A stretch of DNA of 64,000 bases, taken from positions 4,749,533 through 4,813,532 of the forward strand of contig CM076260.1 of NCBI GenBank assembly GCA_038380795.1. The letters are read 5' to 3'. The notes beneath the pieces were generated by a model, which saw only the letters and a list, made by a program, of their open reading frames with translations, was not told where the DNA came from and ran no database searches. Every line of letters begins with the position of its first letter. The first letter of the stretch is position 1. The DNA comes from Pyrocephalus nanus. Lineage: Eukaryota > Chordata > Aves > Passeriformes > Tyrannidae. This document shows positions 11,585 through 23,143 of the stretch, in pieces. Position numbers and translations under genes: made by a program.

Positions 11585-13272
11585 TAAACTGTTAAGCTGT
11601 CTTGAAGTCAGTGAGGAAAAGATCTTGCCCATCTGAAATCTGAATCACCGCTTTCGAAGGTGTTGATATCTTGATACAGAAAGAAAGAGAATTTTGCTGG
11701 CAAAGATCCTAAATCAGGCAATTCAGGGTTCTCATATTGTGGGTACATCACTTATCCAGTCATGCCCATTGCATCTTCTATAGCCTTTATCTCCTGTCCC
11801 TGGCTAAATGTTCCCCTTGCATTGCAATTCCTCACCCTCCCTCCCCCCAGGAATCACCTCTGGAAGCCAAAGCTTAGCCAATAAAGCCTAACAAAAATAA
11901 AGAACCCTTCCTAAGACTCCAAACCCCGACCAGAAGCATTGTGCTCACATGGAATGAGGGCTCAGACAAGTGCCAGAAGTGACACAAAGGAAGGGCACAG
12001 CAGTGTGCTGGTGGCAATGGGGGGCTGTAGCACAGTAGTTGAGGGAAGGTTCATGGCCAGGAGCAGGAATTAGGACACAGTGATGATGTGGAGGGTTATG
12101 ATTGGATTTATTGCTAACACAGTATCTAAATATTGCCAGTGGAATATCTAATAACAACTCCATCATCTATTACAATGGTTACAGCATCATCAGGTCATGG
12201 TCCCTGTGAAGTGATCATGTAGATTCACGAGCTTCAGTGAGACTCCCTTTTCCAAACTATTTAGAGAGGTCTGGTTGCAGCTTAGTCCACTTTGTCTCTG
12301 GTTTGGTTGACAGTTTATGACTAGAGGGTTATAATATAAGAATTTTGGATAGAAACTTGCAGGTTTACAGTCTTTGGCCCTGCAAAATTCACAACTGCAA
12401 AGCAACAATTCCTTTAGCATTTTTTTCTCCATATCTGACCAGATCTTAATGCTTTTACTCACCTTCCCAAAAGTGTTCTCTATCTTTGGGCTGGATATAC
12501 CCTGCAGGTCTCCCTGCTGGGGGGAATCCGCCCAGAGGCTGACTCCAACCTGGGAAGACCAGTTTGCCCAATTGCCCAGTCTATGGGCAGTACCCACAGC
12601 AATACCCACCTGGTGTTCTTACCTTTGGAAAAACTACATTGTCCATCAGAGACACATAGACATGGAAAGGGAGATGGAAGGGAGAGAAGGACACCAACAC
12701 AACACAGGCAAGCGAAGACCTCACTATCTTTCATCCCTGCCACAGGGGCTGAGGGCAGATCTCCCACTTCTGTGGAGTTAGTCACTTAGTTATAGCTATG
12801 ACATAAAAACCTTTGGTTAGTCAGGTGCTTAAGAACAGTGAGGATATATTTGAGACAAAGACACAACAAGCTAGACCAAAACATGTCTGATCCTAAGTTA
12901 GTTTCACCAGTGTCAGAAATTATTCATCACAGAAGGGGCTAAAGCCCTGATTCTGGGCTTTTTGATGCCCTTACCTTCAAAATCTCCCTAATAACAGCAT
13001 ACATACTTCTGTGCAGTCTTATTCATAGGTCATCTTGTCATTTTATACAATTAAAATGATATATACCAGGAGAAAAAATGAACTAAGTCACTGACAATTC
13101 TAGGAACCAATGTCAGTTTGTCTTATACAGTTACCCCCCAGAAACACAGTTTTTGTTTAGTTCACTTACTGTAGGTCTGTGTAGATCTGTGATACCCTGT
13201 GCAGCTTCACTAATGCTACCTCATGTAGGTAAGAAGACAAAGGACTGAAATAATGACTTTTGTGCTTTAAAG

Positions 13273-13313
13273 ATATATATATATATGTAGAGAGAGAGAG
13301 AGAGAGAGAGAGA
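13273..13313. repeat. Compound microsatellite (AT)n then (AG)n
   Basis: Seven AT units (13273-13286) are followed after two bases by about twelve AG units (13289-13313). This is a directly visible compound dinucleotide repeat, likely polymorphic in length. Confidence 0.97.
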
Positions 13314-16300
13314 TACCTTATATACCTTTCAAACCAACTCCAACCCTCTAAAAATCATTGAAACTCCTCTCCAGCCTCTGAGCTTTTGTCTCCATTGAGT
13401 GATAGGAGGCAGTTGAACTGGTGTGAATCAAACATTCATGACTGCAAAATTCTCCCCCATCTGTTGTAAAACCAGTGCAAGCATGAACAACTGAGGGGTG
13501 AAACAATTTTTCAACCTCCTCAGCAATCTCATAAATTATCTGCAGCTAAATAACCTAGAAAGCAGAGCAGAATCTCCCAGCCTTAGGTAACAATTACACT
13601 ACATGAACTTTAAGAAACCTCATGCTAGCACTCAAAATTAGGAGCTTAATACACAAATGAATTGTGAAGGTTTGGTGACAGCAGTGTTTAGAAAATGCTT
13701 TTGTGACTCACTCAGGTGTTGTTCCAAAATGTTGCTGAGTGGGGAAGTGTTGTAGATGGTTTCACTGGGAAAGAAGAGATGTAGACTGATTTTGCCTGCC
13801 CCTGAAGTACTGAATAATGTTGCTTTGCTTACCCATGAAAGGGAAATGCTCAGGCCTCCTGCTTGGCATCCAGAGCTTCATTTCAACACCAGTACAAGAG
13901 CACAGCTTTTTGACTTCTGAGCTCTTCTCAGAGTGAGATTTTAGTTCTTAATGCCAGAGTCTCTGACAAAATGTTTTAAAAGCTTTTTTCCCCTCTAATT
14001 CAAAATACATCTTTTTTTTTATGAGGCCAAGAACTTTTGAAAAAATGCCTCATCCATGTTAAGTTTTTTATTTCCTAGTCATCTGTTTTTCCTCACTCTC
14101 CTAAATATTCTTTCTTGTGATGGCCCTCAAATACTGTACATACTTTTTTTGCCCATTTTTCCACCTAAGTCAGCCATTCATCAGTATTTTGCACTTATGA
14201 GCCTTCTGCTGACAGTTTTGCACAGCTCAGAGTCAGGAGATCTCAGTAGGGTGGGAAGAAGGAGTGCACAAGCAGGAGATGATGATGATTTCCCTAAAAT
14301 CCCACCACACCCTTGCAGAACAGGGCTGGGATGAGCATCCAGGGACCCAAAGGGGCTTTAAGTGGTTGTTGCTTGATCAGCTTCTTCCGTGGGGGAAGAA
14401 CATGGGAACTGGCAGCCTTTGTGCCTCCATGAGTCCAGGAATGGTCAGCTGCTGGACATGCAGACAAATCATACCTGAGCGACAGGTTGTCCTCCACTGA
14501 TGAACTTTAGTTCACAGCTCCCTGGACCCTGCAGAAAGACAACTATAACAACACAGATGAAAAATAGAACAGAGAGAAGCTCAGGAAGTAATGAATACAA
14601 TTTAGGAATAGAATCTCAGCCTCTTTGCACAGACATGGTGCCACGCTGCTATTTCTTCTCCTTTTCCCTAAGGGCTCATCTTCCTGTGGAATCATCTGAG
14701 GCAATGTGCAACCCACATGCACACAAGTGTAGACAGTATTGATAAACTCAAAAGACTCTCCAAAATCATAAGCACATCCTCCCAAAATAATTTTATTCAA
14801 GAAAATTGCGTGTTTCTCTTCAAAAATGTCCCCATCTTCCAAATTGTTTCCTAATTATGTGGTCTCCAAGTAACTGCTTTTCCTCCAGTGCCTCATAATC
14901 CCTTCTACTCTCATTTTATTTGGCATTTATTTTTGTTTTCAAGGAGTGCAGGCCTCAAGCAGGTATCTCAGGTGTGTTCTCATGAGTACTTAATAGCAGC
15001 ATTCTAATATCCTCTGGCTCTTTGATTTAGTGACTCCCAAAATCACATCGGTCTATGTTATTTATTTATTTTCTGCTCTAGCACATGGCAGGCATGTAAC
15101 AGTTATGGTGCTTACTCTTCTCCCAAATTTCTTTCAGCCTTCACTTTTTCCGAGCCTCTATCTCTGCGTGTCATAGCAAATAGCTCTATTCCTGATTATT
15201 ACACCCAGGTGAAGCAAGGGGTAATTTTGCCCTTGTTTTTTTAAAAATGCATCTCTTCTGGTAACCATAGCAAATTGTTTTGGATTTTTTTTCTCTATGA
15301 ATTATTCATGAGATTCAATTTATCATGATTATTAATTCTAAACTCTGCAGTGTATGAATAAGCAATCTCATTGCTTAATATTAGTGCCTGACCATTCTTC
15401 TCTGCAACTAATGACCTGTCATAGATATCTGGGTCTAACAGTCATCAGGAAGCTGGAAAGTACATAATTACTATTAATTTAATAAAACAATGATTGAACT
15501 ATTAGTGAAAAGCTGTCAGGTTTTGGCTCCCAATAAATAGAAAAATAAATTAGCAAGATACCTGGAGTGACATACTAGCAATCAAAATAATTTTTGAGAG
15601 GGGGCAATTTTGAGGCTGCATTTCCCTGTGCCAAAGTCTTGCACTGTCACATGTCATCCTGGGAAAAAACACAACTCTGCCATCCTCACCTCTGTACAGT
15701 TTGCCGGGAGAATTCTCTCACACAATTCTTATTACTTTTAACTTCTTCATGTGGAATTTCTGATAGAAAGGCAGGTTTTCTTCTTGTCCAAATCTCAGCC
15801 TCAAGAATATGGATATATTGAGAAAAATTATTTTGCCTCTTTGGTACACCAGACTTTTTAATCCACGACCAGCAATTAATTCCTCCACTTTGTCTGCCTT
15901 AACCTTTAAATTAGTTTAATTTTATATCTTAATTTTATCAGATGGATATTGGCAAGCTTGCTGAGAAGTCTCACAAGCATCTGGATAAGAACAGTGGAGT
16001 GAGTGATTACTTTACAATGCAGGTGTGCACTGGGAGAACAGGAGATCCACCATCTGGCTTTGCTGCTGAAGCCAATGTATTATCCAGCTACTGCCTTTGG
16101 GGTCATTGTAACCTGCAAACTTTCCGTGACTTAGCACCCAGGAATAAAACTGGCTGCAGGAAATGGCACAATTTGGAAATAAGACGATATTGATAAACAG
16201 GGAGCATTTTTAATGACAGTCACTTTAAATTGATTGCTTTCCAGGTTTTGAAAATTTTCTTTATGTTGTCATAAATTCATGGATAACTCATAAATGTTCA

Positions 16301-16743
16301 CAATAAAGAAAAAAAAATCATTTGTTATCCAAAGTAAACCTTTCAGTATCAGTGATATTAGGATTGGATGGAGCTACCACCAATGCCAGGCTTTATGGCT
16401 GCAGATAAAAAAATATGCTTGAAGTGACATTCTTTTCCTGAAGAACTGGTAGTCTAAGGAAGTTGATCCCTCAGTTACAGAGAAGGGAAAACTGGCAACC
16501 AGCTGCTAAAGATCCCCAAATTCCTGGTTTCCCAGGCCAGCACCAACCTCAAAGATCCTGACAATGTTTGAATGAAATTCAGACTGGACTTGCAGGGCCT
16601 GCAGTAGCAGATTACAAGGCTAAGAAATGACCCATCACTATAAAAATACAGAAGAATAAGAGAAGTTACAAGTAAAGATGAATTTTCAAAACCACACAGA
16701 TACTATAGACCTAAAGGTCTATAACTGCACATAAATTTCTGTA

Positions 16744-16761
16744 TACACACACACACACACA
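16744..16761. repeat. (AC)n microsatellite
   Basis: About nine perfect AC/CA units. A second A+T dinucleotide-rich patch follows at about 16868-16895. Confidence 0.95.
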
Positions 16762-17718
16762 TATCTTTCCTGTAGCATAACACCAAAAGTAGGTTAATGT
16801 TTATATCCTGATGGGTTTTTTTCCTGATTTTTAACCACATAGCCATAAATTATACACTTTGTTTATAATATAAATATATATGTGTATATAATATAAATTG
16901 CATAAATACAGATGAACTGCTGCAGTTGTCATATCATCTTTAGACAGTTTAGGCTTTGAAGTCATTCTTTATTACTCAGTTACTGTGATTTTCTGACTTT
17001 GATTGCTATAATAACATCAAAACACAGTGCAGCTTTTAAATATATTCACTTCAGCCTTTGTTCTTAAAAGAGACCAGTTATTTATTTCTGTCTTCTGAAG
17101 AATCTCATAATCCAAGGAAGGAGCCAAGTGTCAGGAATGCTATGAAATGACTGAGGATTCATGTCCATGCAGGTTTCTACATAATAAACATGTGGGTGAT
17201 TTTTTTATATGTATATATTTTCATACATGTTTGTGTCTGTGTTGGAGAAAAACAAACATTAAGAAAGCGTATGTTTCTCTCTATATGTGTAACAAGTATA
17301 TACAATGGCTGCTGAGTGAATACTTGAAAATCTGAAAGCCTTGCCAGCATAAAAAAAATATATGAAAATACTAAATATTATGTGTCTCTTTTTTTTATTA
17401 TTTTATTATATATTTTTACTTACATTGACATTGACGTCGTACAACCTGATAACACAGTAAGGCTCCAAACATCCTCCCCCTAAATACAGAGCACCAAGAA
17501 TATTTCTATTTATATGAATTAGGGAGACATTAGAAATGTTTTTCTAATGGTTCTGGTTTGCAATTCTGCACATCCTTTGGACATCTACATAAAAACAATG
17601 CTTCTTGTGCTTCACTGATTAAGGTCCTCTCCTTATATGAATGTCATCGGTGAATGACTTCTCTCCATTGCAAGGTCATAAACCTACACCAAGTTCATTT
17701 CAAGGGCTCTAGACTGCT

Positions 17719-17925
17719 AATCATAGAATCATAGAATTGTTAAGGTTGGAAAAGACCTCTGAGATCATCGAGTCCAGCAGTTAACCCAGCACCACCATGT
17801 TCACCAGTAAACCATGTCCCCAGGTGCCACATCCACAGGTCTTTTGGACATGTCCAGGGATGATGACTCCACCACAGCCCTGGGCAGCCTGTTCTGGTGC
17901 TTGAACACCAAAGGGTGTAACTAGG
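17719..17925 (-). repeat. CR1 3' end fragment
   Basis: It opens on the plus strand with a tail-derived 'aatcatagaatcatagaatt', then 'aaggttggaaaagacctctg', 'agatcatcgagtccagcagt', 'aaaccatgtccccaggtgcc', 'gggatgatgactccaccaca' and 'gccctgggcagcctgttctg'. This is a reverse-oriented CR1 copy. Similarity fades after the 'gcttgaacaccaaagg' block, so the right edge is approximate. Confidence 0.95.
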
Positions 17926-18386
17926 ATTGAAATCCAGCTGACCAAGATGACACAAGGCGTGGAAAGTGCTCCCTGGATAAAGCATTCAAACTAGTATCTC
18001 TGAACTAGTGAAATATCCCTTGTCATCACAACCTTATATGCAAAAAGGACTCAAGGAAAATGATGGCAGATATAACATAAATCATGAAGTCTTCCATCAT
18101 TTAATTTGCAGTTGAAAGTGAATTAAAATGTCATATTTAAAATCACCACAGTCTGTCAATATCTGTGCCTCAGAGTGTAGGCACAGCTTGACAGAAGGTG
18201 TAGTTTTACCTCAATCCTCATCAGCAATTAGTGATTTTTTCTTTTCTATTGGCATAGCAGTTCTGGAATATGTACTAACCATATCTCATGATATCAAGAG
18301 AAAAATGTTTGTATGTCTAAAACACTTGCTTTTGACTCAAAATGTCAAAATGCTAATATGGACTTAGATTTCTATAATTGATTATT

Positions 18387-18404
18387 AAAAAAAAAAAAAA
18401 AAAA
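18387..18404. repeat. Poly(A) run
   Basis: Eighteen consecutive A. No retrocopied gene is recognisable immediately upstream, so I treat it as simple sequence. Confidence 0.95.
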
Positions 18405-19948
18405 GAAGTAGTGCTGGTTCTCTTGAAATAAATAGTGAAAAGTTAACAACAGGATTCCATATCTACACAATAAACACTTCCATTTTCCCCCTGTTTTAAA
18501 AAGAAGATAATACTAATCCTTTGTATTAGAGAATTTTTCAAGAGAGAAAACAGAAAATATGCAAGAGATGCTCATTTGACATAGGGATCAGGATATAGAA
18601 ATTCAGAATATAAATATTTAACATCTAGGCAACTACCTTTTCTTGTTTCAGAGGCTTCAATGATTGTGTTAAATAATTTTGTGACCTCAGGGTCCCAGGT
18701 TTGTGAGAGGCAGATTTTAAATATGAAATCAGTTTGACAAATGTCACAATAACATGTCAAAAATGGATCTGATTTAGAATCATTTTAAAGAACTGATTTT
18801 TGACATTTCAGTTCTGGGCTCTTTTTTTTTTTTTTTCTTTTTTTTTCTTTCCCCTGGAATATGGATAATTTTTCATTATTATGCAAACATTAGGAATAGT
18901 TTTACTAATTATTTGACTAAGCATCCCAAGAAAGTATAAGGATGGAACTTGTATTCCCAGTGATGATAATTGTGCTCATTTTGGGATCCAGGATGAATAC
19001 TAATTTGACAACTTTCTCTAAATTCCGTCCTTGTCTATAATAACCACCTTAGCTTAGGTCAGTGGTCTTGAAGCAATATGCAGAAGTCCTAACTGATTTC
19101 AACATTTTTATCTTCCTCAGAATTATGCATAAAATCTCTATCTCTCCTGTGAGACCATCTCGAATAAATTGCATTAATTCTTGTATTTGCTGAAACTGTC
19201 TTTCTCTTGCTAAGCCACGTGCATCCAATTATGTGGAATGGGAAATGCTTTAAAATATCACATTCTGGCATGAAGTGTTTGAAAATCTTTGGGGGATGTT
19301 AGTTTGTCTTTAATAACAAGTCCCAAATTGTGCCTAGTGGGCCTCTTCTCTGAAAACAAAGATTCCAAACTGTTATTAAAGGAACCCCCAAAACAAAACC
19401 CCAGATTATCTCATGGTTGCTATCTGTCAAATGGAGAATAATACTGTAATGGGGAAGAAAGGATGAAAGGTAGGAAAGCAAATTAATTCCAAAGAAAAGC
19501 TATTTTTGTTTATTTCAAGAAATACAAGGGAAAAAGGTATTTTATTTTAGGCCCTCTTTCCACACCTTCATAATTAATAATTTCTCATTATTTGATAGGC
19601 TTTTTTTGTTACAAAAAATAGAACTATGATAATTTTCCAGAAAAAAAAAATTAAAAAAAGACTTTTAAGAATTTCTGCTAGGCATATAAAATGCCTCTTT
19701 GTTCTGCATTGTGCTACATTTTGCCTCTGTCAGACATACCATGGAGAATGTCAGTTGGCATTGGTGGGTTGTTTAGTGAGTACATTTTATTTTCAAAAAT
19801 TATTTTCTTCCTAAAGAACCAAACAGCACTTGAAGCAGCTTGTTTTATTTTGTGTCAGACAGGCATTTGCTTCTGGGTGTCTGAAAAGTGCAAATTAGCA
19901 ACCAAACATCAGAAGAGAGAATGAGGGAGGTCCCCATTGGGTAGAGAT

Positions 19949-19964
19949 GGGGGGGGGGGGGGGG
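19949..19964. repeat. Poly(G) run of 16
   Basis: Sixteen consecutive G, followed within about 15 bases by long T runs. Runs of this length can form quadruplex structures and are prone to length change and to assembly or polymerase error. Confidence 0.95.
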
Positions 19965-22383
19965 AGGTTCTGCTTCTTTTTTATTTTTTTTTTTCCCTGG
20001 GATCTAAAAATACAGACATATCCATTGGGGAAATAGGAGAGGAAAAAATTATTGCAAATAACATTCACACAACTGGTCTGATCCTGCTCCTAATGGAAGT
20101 ACAGTCTTCCTTGGAATATGGAGAGGTGTCACCTTTCTCTACAAAGCCAGATAGGTATGAAGCTAAGAATATTTGGCTGGAAGACTTATCCTGGGATTCC
20201 AAGCTCCTTCCTCAGCTGTTGAAGAAGCATGGTATGATCCATTGTACATGTACCAAGTTCCATCTGAAAAATAATTGAGGTTTGGGGGTGTTTTTTCTGC
20301 TTCCGGTACTGTGGGGCTGTTTTATAACCTTCCTCCTCTGATGTTTTATTGGCCTTCTTCAAATTTCCATCATAAATATACTCATGGGCATCTTACACCC
20401 CACTGTTCTTGGCCCAAAGCTGCTGTTTGGTGTGAATAGTCATTCTCTTTCTCCTGTTGTATTTACAGGCAAGTGGAAAAAGCCCAGGAAGTAGCCCATG
20501 TTGGGCACAATGAGACAATCAATATGTCCTTCTTCCAGACACCCCTTCTGACTTATCCAAAATGCAAAGCCAAAACCACGAGGGTCCTTGATTCCAGTGC
20601 AATTTCTTGAGCCCAGCAGTCTCTGGAGCCTCTGCACTTCATACACAGCACCTCTAGACCAAAGTGAGAAGACAAATCTACCCACCTCAGAACCAATTCA
20701 GTGGGGTTACCTGTAAGATCAGTGATTTTTGCATGTGTTTCCATCACTTCAAAAGCTTAATATAAATAAATCAAGTTGATAAATAGATAACATGAGTAGA
20801 TCCACCTTCTAACTTTAGGCATCTGTAATGTGAATGTTGTCCTTCAGGACAACTCAAAGCTACTTTCCAGCTGCTGGAAAAGGACATGATTCCCTGACCT
20901 GTATATTTTCTCTGCTCTAGCATCAAATGAATCACAAACAAGGAGTAATTTTTGGCCTCCTTTTCTATAAAAGTATTGGTACCTCAACTGTAGTTGCCTA
21001 TGTAATCTGTGACGGAAGCCACCCACCATCTCATATAAACGTATTTTTAATTCTATAACTGTTATTTTCTTTTTGTTTGAGATTTCCCCAGTCCTTTCCT
21101 GCTCTTTCAGTGTCCAGATTCTGTCCTAATGACACCATGTTCCTTTCCGTATCTGCATTTTCTTATTTTTTTTTTTATTTCTGCCCTTCCTTGCTCCACC
21201 TTCACAGTCTTTTCATTTTCTCTGTATCCATCAAGTCAATCTCTGTTCTCACACAGCACAGAAAAAGCAAAGAGTTACCATTGTTTACTCCCAACCTTAT
21301 CACCTTCATCATTGCATTGTCACTTAATGTTTGTTTACTTTTGTTCTACAGGTTTTGATCTGAAACTCGTTGGGTGTTGAATTCTACTGGTTTTGAGCCA
21401 AGACCAGCAGCAAGGCCAGTGTTAAAATCTTGGTGCAAAAGAAGCTCCTCAGTTCGCTTACCAAACTACCATGCTTTGATAGTTTGTGAACAAGGTTCAC
21501 TGTGAAAGATGTAGGAATGCACTGGAAGAGGTTGGACAGAAACAAATCTGTCTTCATTGTGACTCACTTAAGTCAGCAGAAGTCCTTTGCCATTGCCTTA
21601 TAACTTGGATATTCCACAGGTATTGGAGCTGAAATTTGATCAACAGTGTCACTTGATTTCTAACCCCTTAGTTTTAAGACTTTAACCTTGGTCTTCATTA
21701 ATTCTTGATTCTTCAAAGAGCTTAGTACTGACTTCTTTTGCAAAACAAACCTGAATCATTGAACAACTAAGAAATTAATTTCAGATAATTATTTCCAATC
21801 TTCATATTCACAGAATATCCAAACTACCATTAATTACCTCAACAAACGGGCTGAGCTTGGCTTTTTACAAGTCATTGGTCCTTGATCAGATATAGTTGAC
21901 CCACCTGTATCTGATGAAAGAAAATTGCTCTTGCAAAGATAATGAGCCATATCCTTTAAACAATCCAAACTAACATTTAAGTGATGACTTGTATAATTTA
22001 ACCTTCTCCCTAATTGTGTCACCTTTATGCTTAAATTTTGCAGACCTCTAACCACCTTCTCTATGCCGTGTGTTCATAAAAAGAACAGAAAAAGAAACTA
22101 TTAAACTAATCACTCTTTGAAGCCACTGCAATGAGGTGGAAAGGCCATCCCAGGAATTCAGACACCCTGGATTTGGGAAATGAGGAGGGTGGTCTCTGAG
22201 CTGCCAAAGACTTTGTTGTGTGAAACTGGGGAAATTGCTTTGGTCCAGACCAGACTCTCTAACTCTTCCTAAATAGCAGTTAGAGTTTAGGCTGCTGGGC
22301 CTCAGAAAAGGATTTGGAGTGTATGGTCTTGGTCTCTCAAGCCCAGGAACACTTAGAATCAATTAGTGTGCCTATGATGGGGC

Positions 22384-22431
22384 AGTCTCTTGACACTTGA
22401 ATATCAGAGTCTCTTGATGCTTGAATACCAA
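22384..22431. repeat. 24-base tandem duplication, two copies
   Basis: Positions 22384-22407 and 22408-22431 are head-to-tail copies sharing 'agtctcttga' at the start and 'cttgaata' near the end, with a few substitutions between them. Confidence 0.9.
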
Positions 22432-22819
22432 AGAACATCAAGGGATGCATTGCTTCCTAAGGGAAGAGAAGTCAGGGTGACAGCAGGACCAGCTGAGACA
22501 GTGGCTTCAACAACAGGAGTGGCAGTCACACAGCACTTGAATAAGGTGGTCAGACAGGTGTGTGGTGACATCCAGGTTCAGTCAACAGCCCCAAATAACC
22601 AGTGAAGGTTATATCTATCTATATCATGACATATATATATATCATGACAATAAAGCAGGTCCAAGCTCAAGACAGAAAGCCAAATCTATGGGTCAGGTCA
22701 GTACCTGACAGTGCACAGAGTCAGGCATGTCCTGATGGAGAGGGTCACCTGCTTGGTGAGCACAGCTTGGCATAACCCAGGTGGATAGCTGGATCAGACA
22801 GCCTGAACAGATCCCTCAT

Positions 22820-23143
22820 ATCACAGAATCACAGAATGGGTCAGGCTGGAAGGGACCACAATGGGTCATCTGCCCATTCTCCAGACTCAAGCAGGGTAAT
22901 CCAAGCATGTGGCACAGGATTGTCACTGCACAGGAAAAAGTTTTTCCTCATGTTCAGGTGGAACTTTCTGGGCATCAGTTTCTACCTGTTGCCCCTTGTC
23001 CCATTGTTGGGCACCCCCGAGCAGAGCCTGGTACATCCTCTGCCCCCTCCCTGCAGACACTGAGAGACACAGATGAGATTTCCTCTCAGTCCTCTCTTCT
23101 CAAGGCTGAAAAGGCCCAGCTCCCTCAGCCTTTCCTCAGTTCA
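22820..23143 (-). repeat. CR1 fragment of a different subfamily
   Basis: It opens 'atcacagaatcacagaatgg' and 'gtcaggctggaagggaccac', then has the 'ctcaagcagggtaatc' block, 'tttttcctcatgttcaggtg', 'gttgccccttgtcccattgt', 'gggcacccccgagcagagcc', and 'gctgaaaaggcccagctccc'. This block set belongs to the CR1 group whose ends read 'gaggtcatctagtccaaccc', unlike the other copies in this window. Compared with the family as I remember it, roughly 100 bases between the 'caggattg' and 'tcactg' blocks (about 22915-22927) are missing. Confidence 0.92.

Larger units (their letters stand above)
11585..17718. other. Unique non-coding DNA; possible old LTR-like patch inside
   Basis: About 6.1 kb with no CR1. 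The part from about 11,890 to 12,800 is less A+T-rich, open in several frames on both strands, and on the minus strand carries AATAAA-type signals; it could be an old solo LTR but no terminal repeats could be defined. Microsatellites lie at 13273-13313 and 16744-16761. Segments 15300-15560 and 15940-16210 look like ordinary sequence of balanced complexity and might be conserved non-coding DNA. Confidence 0.45.
17926..22819. other. Unique A+T-rich non-coding DNA with homopolymers
   Basis: Nearly 4.9 kb without a recognised gene. It contains A18 (18387-18404), T-rich runs (18822-18850, 19979-19994, 21167-21177), a G16 run (19949-19964), a 24-base unit repeated twice (22384-22431) and an AT-rich patch with two 'atatcatgaca' blocks (about 22620-22650). 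Open frames such as 19937-20278 run through low-complexity sequence and carry no protein motif. Confidence 0.55.

Noticed and set aside
12190..12785. Open frames of 101-139 codons on both strands
   Set aside because: They overlap each other in opposite orientation and contain no recognisable retroviral or cellular domain, so I do not call them genes or viral remnants.
15942..16193. 83-codon open frame with protein-like composition
   Set aside because: No recognised family, and no splice acceptor or donor that would make it an exon with confidence.
18128..18404. Open frame followed closely by poly(A), resembling a processed retrocopy
   Set aside because: The translation matches nothing I know, there is no polyadenylation signal at the right distance, and no target-site duplication was found.
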